From the NCBI GenBank assembly GCA_036925085.1, contig JAUPFP010000008.1, forward strand, positions 6,820,777-6,884,776: a stretch of DNA of 64,000 nt, read 5' to 3'. A program made the translations under genes and the position numbers. Each line of letters starts with the position of its first letter. Position 1 is the first letter of the stretch. Below the pieces are notes generated by a model. It saw nothing but the letters and a program-made list of their open reading frames with translations. It had not been told where the DNA came from and did not search any database. This document shows positions 1-13,687 of this stretch, piece after piece. Source of the stretch: Brachycybe producta. Lineage: Eukaryota; Arthropoda; Diplopoda; Playtdesmida; Andrognathidae.

Positions 1-2004
1 TTTCATAAACAATCATAAAGGAAGGCTAGAAACATTTGTCTGCGTTTGCATGGAGTTCAGTCACTTGCCTCACTGTAACTTGAATTTTATGACGTCAGTG
101 GGGTTAATTTAAAACCTGCATTTAGGTTTGTGTCATTAATGTCCTATACAGAGGAGGGGGGGCTGGGGCACTGCACTTCATTTAAACTGATTTATTTCAA
201 CCAAAAAACAGCACTAAAGCTAACTTATGTAGAGAAATAAGTGAAGCAGGTTATTTTGCTGGTTTATTAATAGACTAAAAGTTTTCTTGTGTGTTAATTT
301 TAGAATGAATGACGTAACATTTCTAAATTAAACATTGTAATATGGAAGAGAGAAAGAGAGAGAGAGAGAAAAGCATCGTGTTTTCTCATTATCTATTCAT
401 AAAATTCAGTTCAAGATCCTTTTTTATATTAAAATAAATTCACTTGTATGAAATTTAAATATTCAATACCAACATAATAAAAATATCTTTTATTATTTAT
501 TACTTTTTCCTATAAAGATAATGAAATCGAATCGAGAGAGAGAGAGAATAATCTTTTAATTACTTTTTAACATATTACATAATAAAATGATATAATAATT
601 AGGTTCCTTAATTTTTTTCTTTTTACTATTGGTGTAGGTCAGATTCGGGAAGTTGTTTTGTTTGTACTTTTTTTTCTCTTGTATTTGATTGAGATTAATC
701 TCCACGCCCTCCCTGTTCAGGTGATTATTTTTAGTGTCTTTAAATTGAGAACATTTTTACCAAAGTAAATATGTCGTATATTGTGTGTTTGTTTATTAGG
801 CCTACTTGTTGTACACATAATGTGTACACACTCCTTCACATTAGAACAATGACATTTCAAGCAAAATTCATTCTCTTTAAAAAAAAAACTGTTTCGTTTT
901 TTCCCTATTAAAACAAAAGAGAGAATAACTTAATTGGCACTCGACTGAAATAACAAGAATTGTTATTTTTTTCAATTGTGTGCATTTTCTAATTTCTAAT
1001 CTTTTCTCTTTTTTTAATGTGTTTTTTTTAGGTGTGGTCTTCTTATAAAAAAACCGTTTTTAAGTAGTTTTTTTATTATGTGTTACATGATATGGATATT
1101 AAAGCAGTTAATAAACGGGAAGATAGAAATTATATAATTAGTGAAGTGTAATTTTTTAGAGCTATTACAATTATTATTATTATTATCACGAGCGTAGATT
1201 TTCAAGGAAAAGAAAAAAAAGGAAACATTTTCAGGAATAGTTTTTAATTCTACAATTTGTCTCATTTTTTTTTTGAATAAATACATTCAGTTAACAAAAT
1301 ACGTTTATCTTATATTTTGAATATAAATTAGAAGATGGGTTTGGACGAAATTAATGACCTTTTGATTGTGTTTTGATGTTTTCAATTGTTTGAGGGCAGC
1401 AATCTCACTAACAGTTTCTACACATTTAAACTAGTAATTTATTATTATGAACTTGTTTTACAATTAAAATTCGTTCTTGTAGTTCAGAGCATAAATTTAC
1501 ATAATTCACGAAAACTTATTTACAAGAACATTAAACACAAAATGATAAATCATCATCTATTTAGAGGGTTTGTCACCTCAGAAGTTGCAAATTCTACGCA
1601 AAAAAACAAGAATGTGTTTAATTTATTGATAAATTTATATTTTACAATATTTTTTTTCTTCTTCGAATAGAAGAAGCCCATTCTAGTTTCTAACAAACGT
1701 TGACATTTTTCTTAGAATTTACCTTTTTTTAATAAAAAGAAACTTTCGATTAAGAGGATGAACAATGTGTACAGAAGAGAGATCTTTTTCACGCCTAACT
1801 AGTTATTAACTTATTAGTAACTATCTTGTCGGCCTGGTACTTTTATTAAAGCAGTTAATTTTGGTTTGACCTGTATTTTTTTGTTTCAAGTTTAGCTTCT
1901 ACTAAAAGCTATAATTTAATCTTATTATTTAGCTGCACAGGAAGGAAGTTAGAAACAAATGCTAAAAAATAGAAAATACATTTTTTTAGAATTGTGCACA
2001 TTGT

Positions 2005-2008
<4 letters not shown>

Positions 2009-2065
<57 letters not shown>
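2009..2065. repeat. (AT)n microsatellite
   Basis: An uninterrupted alternating AT run of about 57 bp. Of no coding meaning; likely length-polymorphic. Confidence 0.95.
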
Positions 2066-2068
<3 letters not shown>

Positions 2069-2748
2069 TATGCATATTGTACAGTTGCTGATTCATGATG
2101 CTCTTATGTTATAACGTGCTTTAATTAACTAATTAATCCTCTTGAAAGGCGGCTCTACACTATTTTTAGTTTCTGATGTTGTGTAATATATGGTCCAAAT
2201 CATTCATCACTTAATTCTGTGATTCATCATCATCATCATATCTCCTCCTCCTTTTTGATGAAATTTTCACGGTCAACCACAATTTATTCCATTTGTAAAT
2301 TGTAATAATATCATAAATACAATTTACAAATTATACAGACACACAAAATATAATTTTGGTGTCACGAGAATTGTACGTTTTGTTCTTTTAATGATATTCT
2401 TATTTTCTGATAATGATACCTTATATTGTTTCCACATCTCTTCAAAAGCTTCAAATTGTTTATTACCTTGTTTTGTGTTACAATACAAAAAAAATATCAG
2501 TTTTATATATACTTAATATAAATGTGTACTACTGTGGTTTTGTTTAAACCACTTTAAAATATGTTAAGTCATATCCGTGTATATCGTGTTTAGCTCAAGT
2601 TTTGAAAAGTACTTTGATGTTGAACAAGTTCTAAGCAACCAAAAAAAAAATAACATTACCTTGGTATCGGCATTTGTCACTCTTAAAGGGTGTAATTAAG
2701 GTGTAATTTATACATGTGATGTGTACTGTTATTAACCTTGGTTTAAAA

Positions 2749-2872
2749 CTTGGTTTAATTGTCCATTACACGAAATATCCGTCCATTTTCACGAAATGAG
2801 CATAAGTTATCCTGATGCAAATCGCGAAATGGACATACATTTCATGTAATGGACAATTACATCAAATGGATG
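2749..2872. mobile_element. Palindromic MITE, family M, copy 1
   Basis: An imperfect inverted repeat whose left arm reads TTGTCCATTACACGAAAT and whose right arm is its near complement, ending ATTACATCAAATGGA. Related copies lie at 21501-21615 and 56543-56650. All three share the inner words CACGAAATG, CATAAGTT or CATAAATT, GGCCTG/CCTGATGCAA and CGCGAAATG. No coding capacity, so presumably a non-autonomous DNA transposon; the superfamily is not identifiable from this copy. Confidence 0.75.
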
Positions 2873-5800
2873 CGAAATATTATACAGTATAACTTTGTAA
2901 CCTGAAGAAAACAATTATTCCTAGTTTCTATTGTAAAAGTTCAATGCTATTAAAAAAAAAGATAACCATAGTTAACTTTATGGCGGAAAAGAAACCATAG
3001 ATGTATTCCAGGGAGTAAAACAGCAGCAATGCAAGGTCAACCAAAGGTCAAATTAAGAGTTGTACATATGATGTTATATGGAGTTGAAAGCCACCTTGCA
3101 TTGCGGTTGCATTGCTTCATGGTACACATTAGGATTTAAGTTTGTTAACAATGAAGTTAACTGCACAACAGGGTTAAGACGTCACTTCCTGTGATGAGCT
3201 TCACAAGTTTTTCTTACAATACAATTAGTTTTAACGCAACATCATTTGCTCCAGTTAAGTGGTTAAAAATGGAAAGACGCCAGAGTGTATACCTTCCTTA
3301 TTCGACTAGTTATTAGTAACCTTGGTTATCTAACTGTAGTTAATTTTTATAATGGAAATGGGTTATTATTAACTTATTAAAGGGTGTGTTGATTAGCTAC
3401 CTTTTTTGTGGCAGATCTGGCCTAAATTTGGATGATTGTGTTGGCCTACAGCTTAACCTTTTTAATTTTTATCTTTTGTGTTCAGGGCAAATTGGTTATT
3501 AGTAAAAACTTTCAAAGGATTGAAGAGAAACTACTTTTTGTTGTTGTTGTAGTTTTTTTTTTTTTGTTTTTGTTGCCACCTTGTCTTCCAAAAGGAGACA
3601 TTCCTGTTTTCTTTTGTGATTTGAGAACACAAGCAAAAAAAGAAAACCCCTTTCTATTTATTATCTATTATATTCTATTCATATTTCTTGTTCTATAATT
3701 CATTCTGTGGACTGTTGTTGTCTATCCTCTAGCAAAACAAGAGAAAGAAAAATGATCGAGATGACGTAATTTCATATTTTTAATAAAAAAAAATAATGAA
3801 AGGGAAGAGAAGGACATTGAAGTCATTTCAATTTTACTGATAAACTGAATAAATTTGACCAACAAAAAATATCTGGTTTCTGTTTTATAGTTTTAATGTT
3901 TTTGTGAACTTCAAAAAAAAAAACTTGATATAAAATTTAATATTTGAAAGTATAAAGTTTTGTTTAAATAGGTTTTCAATTTGATCTTGAAAAATATTTT
4001 ATTCAAAATTAAGAAAGAAAAATAAACCTGGAACCCTACTTTAAAGAGTTGAAATTGATGTTTCAAGTGTTGAGAATTGAAATTATATGAGAACTGCTAC
4101 TTTTTTTTTTTTAAAAAATGAGCTAATTTGAATGTTAAATTTAAGATAAAATTGTTCACTTTTGAATTTTTGGTCAATGTTTTTTTAAAAATATTTTTAG
4201 ACATGAAAGAGTTATACCTTGTACACGCATGAGTTAAATGAATTAAAGTTAAATGTGTTCAGGTGAATTAGACGAAATCCAGTTTAGGACATAAACAAAC
4301 CCAAATAAAAATTGACTTTAATTATTAATATTTTAAATTGAAATTTACTAAATCAATATTTTGTCAATAATTTATTGAATTATATTTAAGTATTGACTCA
4401 ATATTTTTTTCAGATTATTAACTGAATAAATTGAATTCGACATATTGTTTGTCCTTCACATGGCTCTGTAGATGACATTTATTATTTAAATGCATTTAAA
4501 TTATCAGGTGTGTATTTTCTTGAAATCTAAACCAAACTTTAAAAAATATTTAGGCCCTAATTGTGTGTACATATTTTTTTTTTTGCTTTTGTTTTTCTTG
4601 AGTATTAAAATAAAGACAAATAAATTGCCCTCGATTATCCTATGAACTAAAAACCTGATTGAGTTTGGATCTCACGCTGTCTTGTCTTTCTTGTCGTCGA
4701 TCTTTTTTTAAAAAATTTATGTTTATTATATGTTATGAATACAGGATAAATAAAAAAACTGCCATTTTAATATAAAAAATTAGGAATTTTGTCATCAGTA
4801 CCGGGTGTTTCCATATTTCACGACGAAATGACCACATTTTAAGGTCAAACTTGAAATGAAAACGAAAATCAAAGAGTTTGAAATTGCAGAAAAAAATTAA
4901 AAGGTATCAAAATTGAAATTCTCCCGACGTTTTAAGTGTTCATTTTTTAATCTTTTAATTACTAAAATGCTTTCAATTTTTACTCCGATATGAACAGTTT
5001 TTTCTTCTTCGTTAATTTGCATATTTAGCATATTAAAAAATTATTTTAAAATTCTTCTCTCTGTTATCTCATTTGAGAAACAAAATTAAGATGTGTGGTT
5101 GGCATGACAATTGATACTCCATTTCGCTTATTAATTAGTTAATTAATTCATTCAAAGGACTTAAGAGGTGTTAAGACGCATCGCAATTAATCAGATTAAT
5201 TAAGCAAATAGATTTTCACGTTTTGAAAAAAAAAGAAAAAAATCTTTAATAAGTTAGTGATTAATATAGATTATGATGATGTGATTAGTTGACTGATTTA
5301 ATGAATGTGGGAGGAAATGTATGAATTCGAATATATGACGTCGTCGTGAAGAAGAAAACAAAAAGGAAATGAAAATTTCTTCATTTTTTCAAAAAAAAAA
5401 AAACCTTCTCGAATCATAATTCTATTATTATTGTTCATCATCTGAAATTAATTGAGATGTCAGTTTTATTATTATCTTATAAGATTGCTAGACATTTATT
5501 ATTCTATTATTTTACTGCTTCAGATTATGTTTACCCGATAATACGATTATTTTATCTGATAATTGCTGTTCTATTACACAATTTATTATACACACACATT
5601 ATCCGCATATTACAGATAATTTAATCTTTTTTTTTTTGTATTTAGTTCATCAGTTTATTGATTAAATAAATTTGTTACAGTATTGAGTACAGTATTGATT
5701 TATTATTGATCATGTGACAAGTTATGCTTGGATCCCACGTGCATAAAAAAGTAGAAATAAAAAAGATTGGAAAAGTTTTCTCTGTATTTCTGCTTTCCTT

Positions 5801-6687
5801 TGCGTTTAAGGGTTCTTAACAGAAGAGTGGAGAATACGACTTTTAGAGAAGAATCACACCTAAAAAACCAAGCAGAAATTAGAAATAGAAATACAAAATC
5901 TGTATATTGCTATGGTCGGTTACACTGAAAGATATATGGACCTTCTGCTAAATGCCTTACAAAGTGAAATTCAGTGTTGTTTCTTCTCGAATTCTTTTTT
6001 CAGTTGCATTTTCAGATTTTTTTTTCTACATGTGGGATCTTGGCCTTTTTGAAAGAGAAAAAAGGAAAGAAAATGGTTTGAAGGTTAGACTGTCATTGGA
6101 TAATGGGTCCTGTGTATGAGTGTCATTATTAATATCTCTGAGAGATAATTTAGGTTGAATCAACAATACTTATCGTTGAAAGGAAAGGAGAATAATATCA
6201 TTGAAAATGACAGAAATTGACACGTGTTCTTTTTTTTTTTCTTCTTCTTCTTCAAACGTCGTCGTTCACTTTTATTTGCTTTCAAATAAATCATTACATG
6301 GGTTTTTAATAACCAAATATAGTTTGCTTGTGGAGTATATTTACTTGAGAAATTAATGCCAAATTAATTGTCTATCTATGCTTGTTAAGATGTCAGTGAT
6401 TGGCAGAATAGTTCACACATTCAAAAAGGAAACTTGAAACCCATCTGTACAGAACTCAATCTTAATGGCTGATAAAATGTGCAGAATAGAAGTTGAAACA
6501 ATTTCAGCTTTTTTTTTCTGTCTACTTTCTGCCAAGTGATTTTTCAACTAAGTTTTTGATATTCAGTTTTTCATTTTCTTTCAAGACTCCATCCCACTGT
6601 CCTTTTTTTTGTTGGTAATCTTGATTATTGACCCTGGTTAAACTGAAGCAAAATAGAATTTATTGCATGAATCAATCTTTTGGGACT

Positions 6688-7341
6688 GGCTCACTACAGC
6701 TAACTGGGTCACTACAGCTACTAGGCTCACTACAGCTACTAGGGTCACTACAGCTACCAAAAAGAAAATATAGACCTTTATTTCATCAAAAGGGTCACTA
6801 CAGCTACCGAGGGTCACTACAGCTACCAAAAAATATAGGCCTGTTTATTTATCAATATGTTTAGTTTAGATTACATTCGGTTCAGTTAGGTTTCATTATG
6901 TTCAGTAAGGTTCGGTAAGGTTCGGTTAGGATCGGTTAGGTTTGGTTAGGATCGGTTAGGTTTGGTTAGGATCGGTTAGGTTCAGTTAGGTTTGGTTAGG
7001 ATCGGTTAGGTTGTTTAGGATCGGTTAGGTTTGGTTAGGATCGGTTAGGTTCGGTTAGTATCGGTACTTTTTGGTTCGGATCGTTAAGGTTCGGTTAGGT
7101 AAGGTTCGGTAAGGTTTTATTAGGTAAGGTTCCGTTATTTTAGGGAGAAAGAGTTATTTTTTTAGCTGTAGTGACGAAAAAGTGATAAAAAAGGTCTATA
7201 TTTTGTCCCCCTATTTTTTGGTAGCTGTAGTGACCCTTTTGATGAACAAAAGGTCTATTAATTTTTTTGGTAGCTGTAGTGACCCAAGTAGCTGTTCTCC
7301 CCTTAGTAGCGCTTGTGAGCCTTGGTAGCTGTAGTGACCCC
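6688..7341. mobile_element. Foldback-like element 1: inverted minisatellite arms
   Basis: The left arm (6688-6832) has six copies of a TCACTACAGCTA unit, mostly with GGG or GG before it. The right arm (7162-7341) carries the reverse complement, TAGCTGTAGTGA, in four good and about two degenerate copies. Spacer sequence is mirrored too: TATAGACCTTT then TCAAAAGGGTCAC on the left, and GTGACCCTTTTGATGA then AAAGGTCTAT on the right. The loop between them (about 6875-7135) is a GGTTAGG-type tandem repeat. The architecture matches foldback elements, such as the sea urchin TU type, in which tandem repeats form the outer inverted arms. No transposase is present. Confidence 0.7.
6875..7135 (+). repeat. 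GGTTAGG-type tandem repeat, loop of foldback 1
   Basis: Roughly 10-bp units of GGTTAGGATC and GGTTAGGTTT or GGTTAGGTTC alternate, often in 20-bp pairs. The word TTAGG is the arthropod-type telomere repeat, but here it is embedded in a longer unit, so it is an interstitial minisatellite and not a telomere. Confidence 0.85.
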
Positions 7342-8896
7342 CAACCAATCTTTTTTTGGGGGGAGGTTTATTGTGAAGGATAAACAACCCTTGATTAAAT
7401 TCCATTAGATCTCCTCCTGTGATGTTTGATTTATGTTGAGGACGGGAAAGGTGCTTATTAGGCCTACATATTGTGGCCCACATACTTTAAATGTGATGGC
7501 CCTAATATAATATAGTGAGAGTGGAGATTAAATACATACTTAAACTTGATTTATTCAGGACTGCTTATACTGTATATAATGAATTCCGCGGAATAACTGA
7601 CATCGTTTATTATTTTTAATTTATTATACTTCTCTTGTTGTACCCTTCTTATGTTATTATTTTTTTAATTTTAAATTTCTTCTGTCCTTTTATTTTTAGA
7701 ATTTATCAAGGATTTCTTTTTTTTAATGAAAAAGGTTTATGAGGAGAAAAAAAATAAGCAGATATTATAGGAAATAAGTGGAATGTTTTTATTTCACTGT
7801 CCTGATTTCTAATTTTATGATGTTTTTGTTTCTAAATTAGCATTGACTTAATAATTTAAACAAAGATCCTCTACATGTAGAAAAAGCAAACTGAAAAAAA
7901 AAATTTAAATAAATTCTATTTATTTGGCAGAAAAAAAAGATGAAAATTTGTTTCTTTCTCTCCTGACAGTTGAAAATTTTATTTTATCAGCCAATAGGAT
8001 GTGGGCGTATTTCAGACGCTAATATTATTATTTATTGTTTCTAGTTTTTTTTTTTTAAATATTTTCAATTTCTCTTGATAGTTTTTATGCAGATTGTTAT
8101 TCGTCGTATTTAAGGATGTTTTTACATACAAAATAATATGTATGAATAGACAGACTTTTAAAAAAAAGAAGAATCTAGTTTTAAAAGATTCGTTGTTCAC
8201 GATTTTTAGCGTGAAATAATCCGTGTAAAAATCAAAAATCGATGTTGACCTACTGTCGTGTCGAAAAAAAAAAAACCCCTACGCCTAAAAACTACTTTTT
8301 TTTTTACTTTTTGGAACCATTTTTTCTGTTTGATGTGTTTGTGTATTGAATAATATTAAACGTTCCAAATTGCATATACAATGTTAAAAAATCAAAACAC
8401 ACAATTATATTAGAAACAATTTTCACATTTTTGAATTTCTATTTGCATATGTTATAAGTTTTTGCCTTACTTGATCAAATTGATAACCTACTTGAAGGAT
8501 ATGGATACACAAGATTTAAGAGGAAAATGGAGGAAAAAAGTCGATGGAGGATGATGATGATGATGATGGGGATCAACCCTTTTATTCTCCTTAGGCCATG
8601 AAATGAAATATTAAATTAGTCAAATGAAACCATTTTTGAAGAATTGTTTTCATTTGTACAGGGTGATCGTCAAAGAAACAATTAATTTAATAATAGGATA
8701 TTTCACATTATCCTCTCTAGTAGGGTGTTTCTATGAGGCCACTTTGTAATTATTATATCCCCCTTTCCATTTTCTCCTATCTTTTAAGTTTGGGTTACAC
8801 CCATGTTATATGTGTGTGTATTATTTGTTTGGGTCATCTGTGAACAAAATATAACATTATTATTATTATTTTCATAAGATTAGTAACACAAAAACC

Positions 8897-8900
8897 TGAA

Positions 8901-8931
<31 letters not shown>

Positions 8932-8932
8932 T
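8897..8932. repeat. (TTA)n microsatellite
   Basis: A run of TTATTA trinucleotides of about 35 bp. A similar ATT/ATA tract is at 15967-16031. Simple-sequence repeat. Confidence 0.85.
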
Positions 8933-11900
8933 AAACTTTGGATAAGTTTTCGTTTTTAAAAATATAAAAGAGAGAAAGATGACCCCCTTTTTAAAAATCT
9001 GTTGTTGTTTATTGTTGTGCGATATGCTTAAACTCTTTTGTATTTTACTAAAATTGGATGCCCCTTTTAGTTATGGTTATTATTTACAACAATGTTGTAA
9101 TTTAATCGCCTTATTTAATTTGTGTGTTTAGAATATTTGTGTAGCTATGAAATAAAGACCTTAATTTTCCAAACGAATTAATGGAGAATTAGTGTGGATT
9201 ACATATGTCAGTACACGGTAATCCACCAATGTAATCTCCATCTAATTCATCTCTGAAATAAATATCCATCACATTTACGTCATTCTCGAAATTGGGTTTG
9301 GCCACTTCATCTAATTAATACAAGAGACGAGAAATCTGTTGTTACAATTTCAATTACGATTCTACCTCAAAGTCTAGTGTCTTATATTTCTTATAAGGTG
9401 GGTATATCGGTCTCTCTTTTGTTTGGTTGCATGCAGTTTTGTGTGTTTTTTTTTTATCTTGACAACTCTATCGAGTTGTGTATTTAATTTGGGTGGTTTT
9501 ATTTGGATACATTGTGTGATTTAACTTGGATTTGGTTAAGTTGGATTCATTAGACTCAACGATTTGTTGTCAAATGTAGTACAATGGCGCAAAACAAATA
9601 CTTGAAACATTCTTGGGTGTGTGTGTTGTCGAGATAGATTATTAGGACAGAATTTTATTTCTTTTGTCGAGAAGAAGTTGTTTTGCAACTAATCTAGAAT
9701 GTCATTGCAAATTGTCTCATCAAATTGCTTGAGTACAATGTAGTGTGAACATTTTTAAGTTGCGTATCACAGGTTTTGCAACATTTTGTTGAGTAATGTG
9801 AATCCACTCGATTTAGTTTTCTTTCCAAAAGGGTTGATTGGTAAGAGTGATTGTATGGAATTCAAAGTATAAAAATTGTAATGTTAAATGTTTTAAAATT
9901 TATTCTAAGAATTAATTTTTTAAAAAAATCTTTAAATAAGATTTTCTAATCTCGCTTTAAAAACCTCAAATGTTAAAAAAAATTGCAATATTATTCAGTT
10001 ATGTTTTATTTATCGATTTATCTAACAATGTGACGTCACGTCTACAGATAACTAGGAACTTGACGTTACATTAAAATTGTATTAATTATCCAAATAATTA
10101 AGTTATCTGCAATAAATTTATAAAAAGAAAATTCTTGTTAATAAATAGATTCCGTCCAATCGACTGTCTAGATCTTAATAAAAATTTCTTAATGAACTTT
10201 AAAATAAATCCAGGTCTAATTGAGTTTACGAATAAAATAGAACAACGTTATCTTTTGTTTAAGCAAAAAAAATAAATAAATACAATTATCAATTCTGATT
10301 AAGCATGTTTGTTGGGATTTCTTTCTGTTTGTCACAATGTTGGGAATTGTGACGTAACTATTAACGTCATTAGTCAGTCTCCGAGTGACCATTTTTCTTC
10401 ATGATGGTCTAGAATAAGTTTCAGTAGTTTATTTATAGCACTTCTATTTTATTGTGAGCTATTTCTGTGTAATAAACGTAGGAAATGGTATTCCAAATTG
10501 ATATTTTTTTGTTATAATAATGGCTTTCGTAGAAATTGAAAATTTGAACAGCAACAACATGTTCAACAACAAAAAGTCTTACAATGAATTCTTACAAGTT
10601 CCCCCTTCGTGAAAGGCTTTTCCTGTTGGCTTTTTTTTTTCTCTCCCCCTTTCTTTTTTGTATGTTTGGAATCTGTGATCAATTTTGATCAGTTTTTGGT
10701 GTAAATTTTATTTTTGGCCGTTTTCATAGTCCTAACTTAGAGAATAACTTTAGCCTTAAAAACTTATTTTTTTCTCTGTGGTTTATTTAACCAATTATTA
10801 TATTTATTTTTAATTTTAATCAAGAAATCGGATTTTTCTAATTTATGTTTTTAACTGATACAGTTTGGCTAGAGTAAAGTAGCTTGAGTAAAAGGTGAAG
10901 CATTTTCATTGGCTTAAGATTTTTGTTTTTTTCATGAACTGTGGGACCCAAGTTTGAATTAATAAATATCGGCTTCCCTTAGAATGTTTTCAAATGGAAA
11001 TCAATTTAAAAGTCTAGACTCTAGGATGTTTGTTATACAGTAGAGATTTTGTTTTCTTCAAAAGATAATTTGATCTCATCCGGACTTTGATACCTTAACC
11101 TTAACTTAAAAAAGGGTACAAAAGTGAAATGAACTTGTTTATTTATTTTTAAGTTATTTGTGCGGAATTCACAGATAACCATTTTAGTTTTCTATAGGCT
11201 ATTTATGTACTGGCCATTAATTAAAAAAAAATATACTCATAACTATATTATAATGTATCCATGCCATGGTTTTGGTGGCCAGGTGTGACTCACTCATTCA
11301 ACACACTCAATTCGTCCTATTTATTTTTAGAAATGACTTTTCTTTCTTTTTGAAAATAATTGTGACCCAGAACTAGTTTTGCATTTGAGCATATTTTTTT
11401 TGAGAAACTGTGAGAAAAGTAAACTTGCCTCTCTTTTTTTACCTACCTGGCTGGCTACTAGTTTACAAACTTGCTTCCCCCCCCCTCTTACATATATGGG
11501 AAAGTACATTTTTTTTTGGTTTTGTTTCAAGTTCCCGGTCAAAATGTAGGTTTCACTTCACTCATTTCACACACTTATTACCCTTCAAAGCATATATATA
11601 TATATCTTAAATTATAATATATATGCCAACATCATTTGACGAGAACTTGAAAAAAAAATACATGACTTGTTCTGAAGTACATTTTTCTCACAAGAGGTTC
11701 ATTTTGTTCTTTTTGAGAGAAATTGTGATCTGTTTGTATTTTTAGGAAGATAAAGAAGAGGTCTAGGTATATAGGTTAGGCTCTACTATCCTATATTTAG
11801 TATAATATTCTTATCTCATGTCGAGATTACTGGTTGAGTTATGTAAATGAGGAACTACTGCACTAAGTGTGGTTTGCACCAAAAAGATAAATTTATAATG

Positions 11901-13164
11901 GTAAAGCAACTCCATGTTGTCCCCCCCTCCCCTCAAAAAACACATCGAAAATGAGTGATGAATCGTCTGCTTTTTTTTCAAGCTAAAAGGAAGAAAGACA
12001 TCTTGCTTTATTAAGGCCAATGTATTGTAACTGAGAAGACATTTAGTTCTATTGGCCGCATTCACATGTGGCACTAAGTTCCACGTGGCTCCAAGTTGGT
12101 TTGCACTAAAAATTGTTGAGTATAATGAGAACCTGTCAACGATTTTAACTCTCTTGTATATGCTTTTAGGTCATGATTGCCGCCATTTTTAATTTTGACA
12201 AATTATGGCTTTTTTTATGCAGAAATTGCAATCAAAACATGCAAACCCAACGTGCATATCATTTAAAGTTCTTGCATTTTGTTGTGACTCCATGGACATT
12301 GGACACTGTGTATGTGTCTCATATAATAATTAACAAAAGTGGGCAGGACAAAGACAAATAAAGTGGGCAGGTCCCTAATGACTAATCAGTGTTACAGTTA
12401 ATATAAATAAATCAACCAGTAATCTTTAGTTGAGATAGATTGTATAGGTCTAGACGTTTGTTGTTGCAACAAATTTTGATGGTTGAATAGGTCAGAGGGT
12501 TATCAGACCTAATTATTCTGACCAATGTTAATTTACTTTGTTTGTTTTGATCTTCAAATATATTACAACTTGTTTTATCTAAAAAATTAAGTTAATTTTG
12601 GGTATGATTGATTTGTCCCTATGGATATCTACAATTTGTTTATATACTGTATATAAGAATTCAAAAGTATTTTACAATGGGAATTTTTTTTTTTTAAACT
12701 TATAAATTATTATAATTTGTGACAAGAATAATGAAATCAGTTGTAGTTTGTAAAGTTTTAATTGTTCTTTGTTTCAATGAGATGAAAAAGAAGGAGACGC
12801 CGGCAACAACAAAAAATGGAGAAAGATTCTGTTGTTTCTTATGATCTCCCGTGTATTAGTAATTAATGCCATAAATTCCACCGTAATCAAAATATCTACT
12901 CTAATGTGGAATGCGCGTATACCAACTTTCTGTATTAAAACTAATCGAATTAGTAATTTTGTAGATCAGTTTTATTGCATTTTAAGTAATTAAGTTTTCA
13001 GGTGGGTAAAGTAGTTTTTTTTTTTATTAAACTATATTTTGTTATTTCTCTATAGACTAGAATCAAATTCTTCCTGAGAATTACAGGAAGAAAAAAAATG
13101 AAAGTATCATAATCATAATTTTTGTTGCTGTTTTTTTTTGTTGCTAGTAAAAATCGCTGTACGT

Positions 13165-13330
13165 TAATTACTAAGGCCCAAATTCAAGGAAGAAACTTAG
13201 CACTTGAACTTAAATATGAACCATCTTAGTAGGGTTCCAACAGAGAAAAAGTCCTCTAAGTAATCTTTAAGAGGTTCGAACTCTGCTCAGAGGTTCAAGT
13301 GAAAATGTTTCTTCTTGAATTTGGGACTGA
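13165..13330. mobile_element. Palindromic MITE-like repeat
   Basis: The left end reads GGCCCAAATTCAAGGAAGAA followed by CACTTGAAC. The right end is the near complement: GTTCAAGTG, then TTTCTTCTTGAATTTGGGAC. Related half-copies with AAATTCAAGAAGAAAC occur near 28770 and 54128. The inner sequence AGGTTCGAAC/GTTCCAAC adds to the fold. Non-autonomous, no coding capacity. It lies in the intron just upstream of the first visible aquaporin exon. Confidence 0.6.
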
Positions 13331-13560
13331 GTCACTTTCTAGTTTCTACCCTGTGTCTATTGCAAGTGTTTTTAGAAACTAGAAAAAAGACGAAATTGTA
13401 GTTTTTCGATGGCTTTTAGATGAAAAAACTATTTGAAGTTTTTCTGTTGTGGATTTAAAGTTTATTTTAAAAGATATCAAAACCAGAAGTGATTCATTTT
13501 AACACTTTTTAAAAAATAGTACATTTTGAATAATGTTTTTTTTGTCTTATTTCATTTTAG

Positions 13561-13687
13561 GTTTTTGGAGATGCGGCTGTGGCACAAAGTGTCCTTAGTA
13601 AAACGACTGCAGGGACATTTCTGAGCATCAATCTCGGTTGGGGATTGGCTGTTATGTTGGGCGTTTTTGTCAGTGGTGGAATTTCAG
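13561..13687 (+). CDS. Aquaglyceroporin exon a (first visible)
   Basis: Begins in phase 0 after a TTTCATTTTAG acceptor and ends at TTTCAG before GTAAAT, leaving phase 1. It encodes 42 residues from VFGDAAVAQSVLS to GVFVSGGIS: the end of the first helix, loop A and the second helix, leading into the first pore loop. The missing upstream exon should end in phase 0 with the N-terminal helix (family pattern LAEFLGT or similar). Confidence 0.92.

Larger units (their letters stand above)
1..13560. other. Non-coding 5' flank or intron, no exon seen
   Basis: No exon can be supported here on either strand. The open frames are short, AT-driven and lack family motifs. The sequence ending at 13560 is a good 3' splice site (pyrimidine-rich, ending TTTTAG), so at least its right part is an intron of the aquaporin gene, whose first coding exon must lie outside this window or be too short or divergent to see. 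The stretch holds poly-A/T runs, AT, ATT and GAT microsatellites, and the repeats listed separately. Fragments containing AGAAATAGAAAT and TTTCTGCTTTCCTT recur near 5760-5900, 7870-7960, 18660-18860 and 20130-20340, and look like pieces of one dispersed repeat. Confidence 0.6.

Noticed and set aside
6875-7135. True telomere or subtelomere from TTAGG words
   Set aside because: Units are 10 or 20 bp with GGTTAGGATC structure, internal to a foldback element and surrounded by ordinary sequence.
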